From positions 434,001 through 498,000 of the forward strand of contig NC_071350.1 of the NCBI RefSeq assembly GCF_027744825.2: DNA of 64,000 nt. Reading direction: 5' to 3'. Numbering within the stretch: the stretch's first letter is position 1; the number at the start of each line of letters is the position of its first letter. The position numbers were made by a program, and so were the translations under genes. The DNA is from Synchiropus splendidus. Taxonomy: Eukaryota > Chordata > Actinopteri > Syngnathiformes > Callionymidae. Below, piece after piece: positions 12,032 to 25,300 of this stretch. Under the pieces are notes generated by a model, which was given only the letters and a program-made list of their open reading frames with translations, searched no databases and was not told where the DNA came from.

Positions 12032-14476
12032 GTGCATTGTGCCATAACTTTTCAGGGAAGCTTCAGAACATGAAATTTTAACCTCCCACTATAGCAGAAA
12101 GGGTCTTTCTAGTAGTTGCACATCAAATCTAAACTGTCTGAAGTGTTTTTCCAAAGTTATCAACACTTTTATGTTTGGCGTTCCGAAACCCACCTTATCT
12201 CAGGCTGAAAAGCGTTTTTACGCATTGTGCCATAACTTTTCAGGGAAGCTTCAAAACATGAAATTTTAACCTCCCACTATAGCAGAAAGGGTCTTTCTAG
12301 TAGGTGCACACCAAATCTAAGCTGTCTGAAGTGTTTTTCGAAAGTTATCAACACTTTTATGTTTGGCGTTCCGAAACCCACCTTATCTCAGGCTGAAAAG
12401 CGTTTTTGTGCATTGTGCCATAACTTTTCAGGGAAGCTTCAGAACATGAAATTTTAACCTCCCACTATAGCAGAAAGGGTCTTTCTAGTAGTTGCACATC
12501 AAATCTAAGCTGTCTGAAGTGTTTTTCAAAAGTTATCAACACTTTTATGTTTGGCGTTCCGAAACCCACCTTATCTCAGGCTGAAAAGCGTTTTTACGCA
12601 TTGTGCCATAACTTTTCAGGGAAGCTTCAGAACATGAAATTTTAACCTCCCACTATAGCAGAAAGGGTCTTTCTAGTAGGTGCACATCAAATCTAAGCTG
12701 TCTGAAGTGTTTTTTCGAAAGTTATTAACACTTTTGTGTTTGGCGTTCCGAAACCCACCTTATCTCAGGCTGAAAAGCGTTTTTGTGCATTGTGCCATAA
12801 CTTTTCAGGGAAGCTTCAGAACATGAAATTTTAACCTCCCACTATAGCAGAAAGGGTCTTTCTAGTAGTTGCACATCAAATCTAAGCTGTCTGAAGTGTT
12901 TTTCAAAAGTTATCAACACTTTTATGTTTGGCGTTCCGAAACCCACCTTATCTCAGGCTGAAAAGCGTTTTTGTGCATTGTGCCATAACTTTTCAGGAAA
13001 GCTTCAGAACATGAAATTTTAACCTCCCACTATAGCAGAAAGGGTCTTTCTAGTAGTTGCACATCAAATCTAAACTGTCTGAAGTGTTTTTCCAAAGTTA
13101 TCAACACTTTTATGTTTGGCGTTCCGAAACCCACCTTATCTCAGGCTGAAAAGCGTTTTTACGCATTGTGCCATAACTTTTCAGGGAAGCTTCAGAACAT
13201 GAAATTTTAACCTCCCACTATAGCAGAAAGGGTCTTTCTAGTAGGTGCACATCAAATCTAAGCTCTCTGAAGTGTTTTTCGAAAGTTATCAACACTTTTA
13301 TGTTTGGCGTTCCGAAACCCACCTTATCTCAGGCTGAAAAGCGTTTTTGTGCATTGTGCCATAACTTTTCAGGGAAGCTTCAGAACATGAAATTTTAACC
13401 TCCCACTATAGCAGAAAGGGTCTTTCTAGTAGTTGCACATCAAATCTAAACTGTCTGAAGTGTTTTTCCAAAGTTATTAACACTTTTATGTTTGGCGTTC
13501 CGAAACCCACCTTATCTCAGGCTGAAAAGCGTTTTTGTGCATTGTGCCATAACTTTTCAGGGAAGCTTCAGAACATGAAATTTTAACCTCCCACTATAGC
13601 AGAAAGGGTCTTTCTAGTAGTTGCACATCAAATCTAAACTGTCTGAAGTGTTTTTCCAAAGTTATCAACACTTTTATGTTTGGCGTTCCGAAACCCACCT
13701 TATCTCAGGCTGAAAAGCGTTTTTGTGCATTGTGCCATAACTTTTCAGGGAAGCTTCAGAACATGAAATTTTAACCTCCCACTATAGCAGAAAGGGTCTT
13801 TCTAGTAGTTGCACATCAAATCTAAGCTGTCTGAAGTGTTTTTCAAAAGTTATCAACACTTTTATGTTTGGCGTTCCGAAACCCACCTTATCTCAGGCTG
13901 AAAAGCGTTTTTGTGCATTGTGCCATAACTTTTCAGGAAAGCTTCAGAACATGAAATTTTAACCTCCCACTATAGCAGAAAGGGTCTTTCTAGTAGTTGC
14001 ACATCAAATCTAAACTGTCTGAAGTGTTTTTCCAAAGTTATCAACACTTTTATGTTTGGCGTTCCGAAACCCACCTTATCTCAGGCTGAAAAGCGTTTTT
14101 GTGCATTGTGCCATAACTTTTCAGGGAAGCTTCAGAACATGAAATTTTAACCTCCCACTATAGCAGAAAGGGTCTTTCTAGTAGTTGCACATCAAATCTA
14201 AGCTGTCTGAAGTGTTTTTCAAAAGTTATCAACACTTTTATGTTTGGCGTTCCGAAACCCACCTTATCTCAGGCTGAAAAGCGTTTTCGTGCATTGTGCC
14301 ATAACTTTTCAGGAAAGCTTCAGAACATGAAATTTTAACCTCCCACTATAGCAGAAAGGGTCTTTCTAGTAGTTGCACATCAAATCTAAACTGTCTGAAG
14401 TGTTTTTCCAAAGTTATCAACACTTTTATGTTTGGCGTTCCGAAACCCACCTTATCTCAGGCTGAAAAGCGTTTTT
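11092..14476. repeat. Segmental duplication, left copy (18 monomers)
   Basis: The class order B A B E F D acC A acC* A B E F' D A B A B is repeated exactly at 15982-19365. The offset is 4,890 bases at the left end (26 monomers plus two intervening one-base insertions). Shared private markers are 'gaaaaacg' (11267 and 16157) and 'ttttgtg' with 'ttattaac' (12732 and 17621). Changes only in this copy include 'atcaaaac' near 11784, 'ttcaaaacatg' near 12251, 'cacaccaaa' near 12309, and a six-T run (12710-12715) where other copies have five. The next monomer, acA, also matches, so the true right edge may be one unit further on. Confidence 0.88.
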
Positions 14477-15981
14477 ACGCATTGTGCCATAACTTTTCAG
14501 GGAAGCTTCAGAACATGAAATTTTAACCTCCCACTATAGCAGAAAGGGTCTTTCTAGTAGTTGCACATCAAATCTAAGCTGTCTGAAGTGTTTTTCAAAA
14601 GTTATCAACACTTTTCATGTTTGGCGTTCCGAAACCCACCTTATCTCAGGATGAAAAGCGTTTTTGTGCATTGTGCCATAACTTTTCAGGGAAGCTTCAG
14701 AACATGAAATTTTAACCTCCCACTATAGCAGAAAGGGTCTTTCTAGTAGTTGCACATCAAATCTAAACTGTCTGAAGTGTTTTTCCAAAGTTATCAACAC
14801 TTTTATGTTTGGCGTTCCGAAACCCACCTTATCTCAGGCTGAAAAGCGTTTTTGTGCATTGTGCCATAACTTTTCAGGAAAGCTTCAGAACATGAAATTT
14901 TAACCTCCCACTATAGCAGAAAGGGTCTTTCTAGTAGTTGCACATCAAATCTAAACTGTCTGAAGTGTTTTTCCAAAGTTATCAACACTTTTATGTTTGG
15001 CGTTCCGAAACCCACCTTATCTCAGGCTGAAAAGCGTTTTTGTGCATTGTGCCATAACTTTTCAGGGAAGCTTCAGAACATGAAATTTTAACCTCCCACG
15101 ATAGCAGAAAGGGTCTTTCTAGTAGTTGCACATCAAATCTAAGCTGTCTGAAGTGTTTTTCAAAAGTTATCAACACTTTTATGTTTGGCGTTCCGAAACC
15201 CACCTTATCTCAGGCTGAAAAGCGTTTTTGTGCATTGTGCCATAACTTTTCAGGAAAGCTTCAGAACATGAAATTTTAACCTCCCACTATAGCAGAAAGG
15301 GTCTTTCTAGTAGTTGCACATCAAATCTAAACTGTCTGAAGTGTTTTTCCAAAGTTATCAACACTTTTATGTTTGGCGTTCCGAAACCCACCTTATCTCA
15401 GGCTGAAAAGCGTTTTTGTGCATTGTGCCATAACTTTTCATCGAAGCTTCAGAACATGAAATTTTAACCTCCCACGATAGCAGAAAGGGTCTTTCTAGTA
15501 GTTGCACATCAAATCTAAGCTGTCTGAAGTGTTTTTCAAAAGTTATCAACACTTTTATGTTTGGCGTTCCGAAACCCACCTTATCTCAGGCTGAAAAGCG
15601 TTTTTACGCATTGTGCCATAACTTTTCAGGGAAGCTTCAGAACATGAAATTTTAACCTGCCACTATAGCAGAAAGGGTCTTTCTAGTAGGTGCACATCAA
15701 ATCTAAACTGTCTGAAGTGTTTATCCAAAGTTATTAACACTTTTATGTTTGGCGTTCCGAAACCCACCTTATCTCAGGCTGAAAAGCGTTTTTGTGCATT
15801 GTGCCATAACTTTTCAGGGAAGCTTCAGAACATGAAATTTTAACCTCCCACTATAGCAGAAAGGGTCTTTCTAGTAGTTGCACATCAAATCTAAACTGTC
15901 TGAAGTGTTTTTCCAAAGTTATCAACACTTTTATGTTTGGCGTTCCGAAACCCACCTTATCTCAGGCTGAAAAGCGTTTTT
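14477..15981. repeat. Eight monomers between the two segmental copies, with a small dimer duplication
   Basis: The order is acA D B A B A F-like D. The first copy holds a one-base insertion (C at 14616, giving 'cttttcatg'). The two A monomers carry the same private change, 'cccacGatag', at 15100 and 15476, exactly two monomers apart, so an A-B dimer was duplicated here. The second A also has 'catcgaagc' in place of 'cagggaagc' near 15440. The monomer at 15606 is a mosaic: AC start, G at 54, G at 85, then class F features, plus 'gtttatcc'. Confidence 0.85.
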
Positions 15982-18900
15982 GTGCATTGTGCCATAACTT
16001 TTCAGGAAAGCTTCAGAACATGAAATTTTAACCTCCCACTATAGCAGAAAGGGTCTTTCTAGTAGTTGCACATCAAATCTAAACTGTCTGAAGTGTTTTT
16101 CCAAAGTTATCAACACTTTTATGTTTGGCGTTCCGAAACCCACCTTATCTCAGGCTGAAAAACGTTTTTGTGCATTGTGCCATAACTTTTCAGGGAAGCT
16201 TCAGAACATGAAATTTTAACCTCCCACTATAGCAGAAAGGGTCTTTCTAGTAGTTGCACATCAAATCTAAGCTGTCTGAAGTGTTTTTCAAAAGTTATCA
16301 ACACTTTTATGTTTGGCGTTCCGAAACCCACCTTATCTCAGGCTGAAAAGCGTTTTTGTGCATTGTGCCATAACTTTTCAGGAAAGCTTCAGAACATGAA
16401 ATTTTAACCTCCCACTATAGCAGAAAGGGTCTTTCTAGTAGTTGCACATCAAATCTAAACTGTCTGAAGTGTTTTTCCAAAGTTATCAACACTTTTATGT
16501 TTGGCGTTCCGAAACCCACCTTATCTCAGGCTGAAAAGCGTTTTTACGCATTGTGCCATAACTTTTCAGGGAAGCTTCAGAACATGAAATTTTAACCTCC
16601 CACTATAGCAGAAAGGGTCTTTCTAGTAGGTGCACATCAAATCTAAGCTCTCTGAAGTGTTTTTCGAAAGTTATCAACACTTTTATGTTTGGCGTTCCGA
16701 AACCCACCTTATCTCAGGCTGAAAAGCGTTTTTGTGCATTGTGCCATAACTTTTCAGGGAAGCTTCAGAACATGAAATTTTAACCTGCCACTATAGCAGA
16801 AAGGGTCTTTCTAGTAGTTGCACATCAAATCTAAACTGTCTGAAGTGTTTTTCCAAAGTTATTAACACTTTTATGTTTGGCGTTCCGAAACCCACCTTAT
16901 CTCAGGCTGAAAAGCGTTTTTGTGCATTGTGCCATAACTTTTCAGGGAAGCTTCAGAACATGAAATTTTAACCTCCCACTATAGCAGAAAGGGTCTTTCT
17001 AGTAGTTGCACATCAAATCTAAACTGTCTGAAGTGTTTTTCCAAAGTTATCAACACTTTTATGTTTGGCGTTCCGAAACCCACCTTATCTCAGGCTGAAA
17101 AGCGTTTTTACGCATTGTGCCATAACTTTTCAGGGAAGCTTCAGAACATGAAATTTTAACCTCCCACTATAGCAGAAAGGGTCTTTCTAGTAGGTGCACA
17201 TCAAATCTAAGCTGTCTGAAGTGTTTTTCGAAAGTTATCAACACTTTTATGTTTGGCGTTCCGAAACCCACCTTATCTCAGGCTGAAAAGCGTTTTTGTG
17301 CATTGTGCCATAACTTTTCAGGGAAGCTTCAGAACATGAAATTTTAACCTCCCACTATAGCAGAAAGGGTCTTTCTAGTAGTTGCACATCAAATCTAAGC
17401 TGTCTGAAGTGTTTTTCAAAAGTTATCAACACTTTTATGTTTGGCGTTCCGAAACCCACCTTATCTCAGGCTGAAAAGCGTTTTTACGCATTGTGCCATA
17501 ACTTTTCAGGGAAGCTTCAGAACATGAAATTTTAACCTCCCACTATAGCAGAAAGGGTCTTTCTAGTAGGTGCACATCAAATCTAAGCTGTCTGAAGTGT
17601 TTTTCGAAAGTTATTAACACTTTTGTGTTTGGCGTTCCGAAACCCACCTTATCTCAGGCTGAAAAGCGTTTTTGTGCATTGTGCCATAACTTTTCAGGGA
17701 AGCTTCAGAACATGAAATTTTAACCTCCCACTATAGCAGAAAGGGTCTTTCTAGTAGTTGCACATCAAATCTAAGCTGTCTGAAGTGTTTTTCAAAAGTT
17801 ATCAACACTTTTATGTTTGGCGTTCCGAAACCCACCTCATCTCAGGCTGAAAAGCGTTTTTGTGCATTGTGCCATAACTTTTCAGGAAAGCTTCAGAACA
17901 TGAAATTTTAACCTCCCACTATAGCAGAAAGGGTCTTTCTAGTAGTTGCACATCAAATCTAAACTGTCTGAAGTGTTTTTCCAAAGTTATCAACACTTTT
18001 ATGTTTGGCGTTCCGAAACCCACCTTATCTCAGGCTGAAAAGCGTTTTTACGCATTGTGCCATAACTTTTCAGGGAAGCTTCAGAACATGAAATTTTAAC
18101 CTCCCACTATAGCAGAAAGGGTCTTTCTAGTAGGTGCACATCAAATCTAAGCTCTCTGAAGTGTTTTTCGAAAGTTATCAACACTTTTATGTTTGGCGTT
18201 CCGAAACCCACCTTATCTCAGGCTGAAAAGCGTTTTTGTGCATTGTGCCATAACTTTTCAGGGAAGCTTCAGAACATGAAATTTTAACCTCCCACTATAG
18301 CAGAAAGGGTCTTTCTAGTAGTTGCACATCAAATCTAAACTGTCTGAAGTGTTTTTCCAAAGTTATTAACACTTTTATGTTTGGCGTTCCGAAACCCACC
18401 TTATCTCAGGCTGAAAAGCGTTTTTGTGCATTGTGCCATAACTTTTCAGGGAAGCTTCAGAACATGAAATTTTAACCTCCCACTATAGCAGAAAGGGTCT
18501 TTCTAGTAGTTGCACATCAAATCTAAACTGTCTGAAGTGTTTTTCCAAAGTTATCAACACTTTTATGTTTGGCGTTCCGAAACCCACCTTATCTCAGGCT
18601 GAAAAGCGTTTTTGTGCATTGTGCCATAACTTTTCAGGGAAGCTTCAGAACATGAAATTTTAACCTCCCACTATAGCAGAAAGGGTCTTTCTAGTAGTTG
18701 CACATCAAATCTAAGCTGTCTGAAGTGTTTTTCAAAAGTTATCAACACTTTTATGTTTGGCGTTCCGAAACCCACCTTATCTCAGGCTGAAAAGCGTTTT
18801 TGTGCATTGTGCCATAACTTTTCAGGAAAGCTTCAGAACATGAAATTTTAACCTCCCACTATAGCAGAAAGGGTCTTTCTAGTAGTTGCACATCAAATCT

Positions 18901-19365
18901 AAACTGTCTGAAGTGTTTTTCCAAAGTTATCAACACTTTTATGTTTGGCGTTCCGAAACCCACCTTATCTCAGGCTGAAAAGCGTTTTTGTGCATTGTGC
19001 CATAACTTTTCAGGGAAGCTTCAGAACATGAAATTTTAACCTCCCACTATAGCAGAAAGGGTCTTTCTAGTAGTTGCACATCAAATCTAAGCTGTCTGAA
19101 GTGTTTTTCAAAAGTTATCAACACTTTTATGTTTGGCGTTCCGAAACCCACCTTATCTCAGGCTGAAAAGCGTTTTTGTGCATTGTGCCATAACTTTTCA
19201 GGAAAGCTTCAGAACATGAAATTTTGACCTCCCACTATAGCAGAAAGGGTCTTTCTAGTAGTTGCACATCAAATCTAAACTGTCTGAAGTGTTTTTCCAA
19301 AGTTATCAACACTTTTATGTTTGGCGTTCCGAAACCCACCTTATCTCAGGCTGAAAAGCGTTTTT
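15982..19365. repeat. Segmental duplication, right copy (18 monomers)
   Basis: This segment matches 11092-14476 in class order at all 18 positions. It lacks the private changes of the left copy and has its own: 'ccacctcatc' near 17835 and 'attttgacc' near 19222. The second change turns 'ttttaacc' into 'ttttgacc' and is what makes a short open frame with a TTG start at 19224 visible. The copies therefore separated long enough ago to gain several independent substitutions. Transfer as a block, by unequal exchange, conversion or replication-based copying, is inferred. Confidence 0.88.
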
Positions 19366-19741
19366 ACGCATTGTGCCATAACTTTTCAGGGAAGCTTCAG
19401 AACATGAAATTTTAACCTCCCACTATAGCAGAAAGGGTCTTTCTAGTAGTTGCACATCAAATCTAAGCTGTCTGAAGTGTTTTTCAAAAGTTATCAACAC
19501 TTTTATGTTTGGCGTTCCGAAACCCACCTTATCTCAGGCTGAAAAGCGTTTTTGTGCATTGTGCCATAACTTTTCAGGAAAGCTTCAGAACATGAAATTT
19601 TAACCTCCCACTATAGCAGAAAGGGTCTTTCTAGTAGTTGCACATCAAATCTAAACTGTCTGAAGTGTTTTTCCAAAGTTATCAACACTTTTTTGTTTGG
19701 CGTTCCGAAACCCACCTTATCTCAGGCTGAAAAGCGTTTTT
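19366..19741. repeat. Two linking monomers (acA, B)
   Basis: An AC-starting class A monomer and a class B monomer follow the segmental duplicate. The B copy carries a private A-to-T change giving 'cttttttgttt' near 19688. The acA copy matches the monomer that follows the left segmental copy at 14477. Nothing else is present. Confidence 0.8.
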
Positions 19742-22373
19742 ACGCATTGTGCCATAACTTTTCAGGGAAGCTTCAGAACATGAAATTTTAACCTCCCACT
19801 ATAGCAGAAAGGGTCTTTCTAGTAGGTGCACATCAAATCTAAGCTCTCTGAAGTGTTTTTCGAAAGTTATCAACACTTTTATGTTTGGCGTTCCGAAACC
19901 CACCTTATCTCAGGCTGAAAAGCGTTTTTGTGCATTGTGCCATAACTTTTCAGGAAAGCTTCAGAACATGAAATTTTAACCTCCCACTATAGCAGAAAGG
20001 GTCTTTCTAGTAGTTGCACATCAAATCTAAACTGTCTGAAGTGTTTTTCCAAAGTTATCAACACTTTTATGTTTGGCGTTCCGAAACCCACCTTATCTCA
20101 GGCTGAAAAGCGTTTTTGTGCATTGTGCCATAACTTTTCAGGGAAGCTTCAGAACATGAAATTTTAACCTCCCACTATAGCAGAAAGGGTCTTTCTAGTA
20201 GTTGCACATCAAATCTAAGCTGTCTGAAGTGTTTTTCAAAAGTTATCAACACTTTTATGTTTGGCGTTCCGAAACCCACCTTATCTCAGGCTGAAAAGCG
20301 TTTTTGTGCATTGTGCCATAACTTTTCAGGAAAGCTTCAGAACATGAAATTTTAACCTCCCACTATAGCAGAAAGGGTCTTTCTAGTAGTTGCACATCAA
20401 ATCTAAACTGTCTGAAGTGTTTTTCCAAAGTTATCAACACTTTTATGTTTGGCGTTCCGAAACCCACCTTATCTCAGGCTGAAAAGCGTTTTTGTGCATT
20501 GTGCCATAACTTTTCAGGGAAGCTTCAGAACATGAAATTTTAACCTCCCACTATAGCAGAAAGGTTCTTTCTAGTAGGTGCACATCAAATCTAAGCTCTC
20601 TGAAGTGTTTTTCGAAAGTTATTAACACTTTTATGTTTGGCGTTCCGAATCCCACCTTATCTCAGGCTGAAAAGCGTTTTTGTGCATTGTGCCATAACTT
20701 TTCAGGAAAGCTTCAGAACATGAAATTTTAACCTCCCACTATAGCAGAAAGGGTCTTTCTAGTAGTTGCACATCAAATCTAAACTGTCTGAAGTGTTTTT
20801 CCAAAGTTATTAACACTTTTATGTTTGGCGTTCCGAAACCCACCTTATCTCAGGCTGAAAAGCGTTTTTGTGCATTGTGCCATAACTTTTCAGGAAAGCT
20901 TCAGAACATGAAATTTTAACCTCCCACTATAGCAGAAAGGGTCTTTCTAGTAGTTGCACATCAAATCTAAACTGTCTGAAGTGTTTTTCCAAAGTTATCA
21001 ACACTTTTATGTTTGGCGTTCCGAAACCCACCTTATCTCAGGCTGAAAAGCGTTTTTACGCATTGTGCCATAACTTTTCAGGGAAGCTTCAGAACATGAA
21101 ATTTTAACCTCCCACTATAGCAGAAAGGGTCTTTCTAGTAGGTGCACATCAAATCTAAGCTCTCTGAAATGTTTTTCGAAAGTTATCAACACTTTTATGT
21201 TTGGCGTTCCGAAACCCACCTTATCTTAGGCTGAAAAGCGTTTTTGTGCATTGTGCCATAACTTTTCAGGAAAGCTTCAGAACATGAAATTTTAACCTCC
21301 CACTATAGCAGAAAGGGTCTTTCTAGTAGTTGCACATCAAATCTAAACTGTCTGAAGTGTTTTTCCAAAGTTATCAACACTTTTATGTTTGGCGTTCCGA
21401 AACCCACCTTATCTCAGGCTGAAAAGCGTTTTTGTGCATTGTGCCATAACTTTTCAGGGAAGCTTCAGAACATGAAATTTTAACCTCCCACTATAGCAGA
21501 AAGGGTCTTTCTAGTAGTTGCACATCAAATCTAAGCTGTCTGAAGTGTTTTTCAAAAGTTATCAACACTTTTATGTTTGGCGTTCCGAAACCCACCTTAT
21601 CTCAGGCTGAAAAGCGTTTTTGTGCATTGTGCCATAACTTTTCAGGAAAGCTTCAGAACATGAAATTTTAACCTCCCACTATAGCAGAAAGGGTCTTTCT
21701 AGTAGTTGCACATCAAATCTAAACTGTCTGAAGTGTTTTTCCAAAGTTATCAACACTTTTATGTTTGGCGTTCCGAAACCCACCTTATCTCAGGCTGAAA
21801 AGCGTTTTTGTGCATTGTGCCATAACTTTTCAGGGAAGCTTCAGAACATGAAATTTTAACCTCCCACTATAGCAGAAAGGTTCTTTCTAGTAGGTGCACA
21901 TCAAATCTAAGCTCTCTGAAGTGTTTTTCGAAAGTTATTAACACTTTTATGTTTGGCGTTCCGAATCCCACCTTATCTCAGGCTGAAAAGCGTTTTTGTG
22001 CATTGTGCCATAACTTTTCAGGAAAGCTTCAGAACATGAAATTTTAACCTCCCACTATAGCAGAAAGGGTCTTTCTAGTAGTTGCACATCAAATCTAAAC
22101 TGTCTGAAGTGTTTTTCCAAAGTTATTAACACTTTTATGTTTGGCGTTCCGAAACCCACCTTATCTCAGGCTGAAAAGCGTTTTTGTGCATTGTGCCATA
22201 ACTTTTCAGGGAAGCTTCAGAACATGAAATTTTAACCTCCCACTATAGCAGAAAGGGTCTTTCTAGTAGTTGCACATCAAATCTAAACTGTCTGAAGTGT
22301 TTTTCCAAAGTTATCAACACTTTTATGTTTGGTGTTCCGAAACCCACCTTATCTCAGGCTGAAAAGCGTTTTT
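19742..22373. repeat. Tandem heptamer (2 x 1316 bp)
   Basis: The order E B A B E* F'a B (19742-21057) is followed by E B A B E* F'a D (21058-22373). E* is marked by 'aaaggttctt' (20560 and 21876), by T at base 130, and by 'ccgaatccc' (20645 and 21961), each pair 1316 bases apart. E* begins with GT although it otherwise has class E bases, so it is itself a recombinant. The closing B and D differ only at base 26. One private 'atcttaggc' near 21225 and one 'ggtgttcc' (22333) are confined to single copies. Confidence 0.88.
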
Positions 22374-25300
22374 ACGCATTGTGCCATAACTTTTCAGGGA
22401 AGCTTCAGAACATGAAATTTTAACCTCCCACTATAGCAGAAAGGGTCTTTCTAGTAGGTGCACATCAAATCTAAGCTGTCTGAAGTGTTTTTCGAAAGTT
22501 ATCAACACTTTTATGTTAGGCGTTCCGAAACCCACCTTATCTCAGGCTGAAAAGCGTTTTTGTGCATTGTGCCATAACTTTTCAGGGAAGCTTCAGAACA
22601 TGAAATTTTAACCTCCCACTATAGCAGAAAGGGTCTTTCTAGTAGTTGCACATCAAATCTAAGCGGTCTGAAGTGTTTTTCAAAAGTTATCAACACTTTT
22701 ATGTTTGGCGTTCCGAAACCCACCTTATCTCAGGCTGAAAAGCGTTTTTGTGCATTGTGCCATAACTTTTCAGGAAAGCTTCAGAACATGAAATTTTAAC
22801 CTCCCACTATAGCAGAAAGGGTCTTTCTAGTAGTTGCACATCAAATCTAAACTGTCTGAAGTGTTTTTCCAAAGTTATCAACACTTTTATGTTTGGCGTT
22901 CCGAAACCCACCTTATCTCAGGCTGAAAAGGGTTTTAACGCATTGTGCCATAACTTTTCAGGGAAGCTTCAGAACATGAAATTTTAACCTCCCACTATAG
23001 CAGAAAGGGTCTTTCTAGTAGGTGCACATCAAATCTAAGCTCTCTGAAGTGTTTTTCGAAAGTTATCAACACTTTTATGTTTGGCGTTCTGAAACCCACC
23101 TTATCTCAGGCTGAAAAGCGTTTTTGTGCATTGTGCCATAACTTTTCAGGGAAGCTTCAGAACATGAAATTTTAACCTCCCACTATAGCAGAAAGGGTCT
23201 TTCTAGTAGTTGCACATCAAATCTAAGCTGTCTGAAGTGTTTTTCAAAAGCTATCAACACTTTTATGTTTGGCGTTCCGAAACCCACCTTATCTTAGGCT
23301 GAAAAGCGTTTTTGTGCATTGTGCCATAACTTTTCAGGAAAGCTTCAGAACATGAAATTTTAACCTCCCACTATAGCAGAAAGGGTCTTTCTAGTAGTTG
23401 CACATCAAATCTAAACTGTCTGAAGTGTTTTTCCAAAGTTATCAACACTTTTATGTTTGGCGTTCCGAAACCCACCTTATCTCAGGCTGAAAAGCGTTTT
23501 TGTGCATTGTGCCATAACTTTTCAGGGAAGCTTCAGAACATGAAATTTTAACCTCCCACTATAGCAGAAAGGGTCTTTCTAGTAGTTGCACATCAAATCT
23601 AAGCTGTCTGAAGTGTTTTTCAAAAGTTATCAACACTTTTATGTTTGGCGTTCCGAAACCCACCTTATCTCAGGCTGAAAAGCGTTTTTGTGCATTGTGC
23701 CATAACTTTTCAGGAAAGCTTCAGAACATGAAATTTTAACCTCCCACTATAGCAGAAAGGGTCTTTCTAGTAGTTGCACATCAAATCTAAACTGTCTGAA
23801 GTGTTTTTCCAAAGTTATTAACACTTTTATGTTTGGCGTTCCGAAACCCACCTTATCTCAGGCTGAAAAGCGTTTTTGTGCATTGTGCCATAACTTTTCA
23901 GGGAAGCTTCAGAACATGAAATTTTAACCTCCCACTATAGCAGAAAGGGTCTTTCTAGTAGTTGCACATCAAATCTAAACTGTCTGAAGTGTTTTTCCAA
24001 AGTTATCAACACTTTTATGTTTGGCGTTCCGAAACCCACCTTATCTCAGGCTGAAAAGCGTTTTTACGCATTGTGCCATAACTTTTCAGGGAAGCTTCAG
24101 AACATGAAATTTTAACCTCCCACTATAGCAGAAAGGGTCTTTCTAGTAGTTGCACATCAAATCTAAGCTGTCTGAAGTGTTTTTCAAAAGTTATCAACAC
24201 TTTTATGTTTGGCGTTCCGAAACCCACCTTATCTCAGGCTGAAAAGCGTTTTTGTGCATTGTGCCATAACTTTTCAGGAAAGCTTCAGAACATGAAATTT
24301 TAACCTCCCACTATAGCAGAAAGGGTCTTTCTAGTAGTTGCACATCAAATCTAAACTGTCTGAAGTGTTTTTCCAAAGTTATCAACACTTTTATGTTTGG
24401 CGTTCCGAAACCCACCTTATCTCAGGCTGAAAAGCGTTTTTACGCATTGTGCCATAACTTTTCAGGGAAGCTTCAGAACATGAAATTTTAACCTCCCACT
24501 ATAGCAGAAAGGGTCTTTCTAGTAGGTGCACATCAAATCTAAGCTCTCTGAAGTGTTTTTCGAAAGTTATCAACACTTTTATGTTTGGCGTTCCGAAACC
24601 CACCTTATCTCAGGCTGAAAAGCGTTTTTGTGCATTGTGCCATAACTTTTCAGGGAAGCTTCAGAACATGAAATTTTAACCTCCCACTATAGCAGAAAGG
24701 GTCTTTCTAGTAGTTGCACATCAAATCTAAACTGTCTGAAGTGTTTTTCCAAAGTTATTAACACTTTTATGTTTGGCGTTCCGAAACCCACCTTATCTCA
24801 GGCTGAAAAGCGTTTTTGTGCATTGTGCCATAACTTTTCAGGGAAGCTTCAGAACATGAAATTTTAACCTCCCACTATAGCAGAAAGGGTCTTTCTAGTA
24901 GTTGCACATCAAATCTAAACTGTCTGAAGTGTTTTTCCAAAGTTATCAACACTTTTATGTTTGGCGTTCCGAAACCCACCTTATCTCAGGCTGAAAAGCG
25001 TTTTTGTGCATTGTGCCATAACTTTTCAGGGAAGCTTCAGAACATGAAATTTTGACCTCCCACTATAGCAGAAAGGGTCTTTCTAGTAGTTGCACATCAA
25101 ATCTAAGCTGTCTGAAGTGTTTTTCAAAAGTTATCAACACTTTTATGTTTGGCGTTCCGAAACCCACCTTATCTCAGGCTGAAAAGCGTTTTTGTGCATT
25201 GTGCCATAACTTTTCAGGAAAGCTTCAGAACATGAAATTTTAACCTCCCACTATAGCAGAAAGGGTCTTTCTAGTAGTTGCACATCAAATCTAAACTGTC

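Noticed and set aside
12710..14616. Single-copy one-base insertions as meaningful variants
   Set aside because: They are not shared with other copies, and the one in a T run could be sequencing error; I used them only for register bookkeeping.
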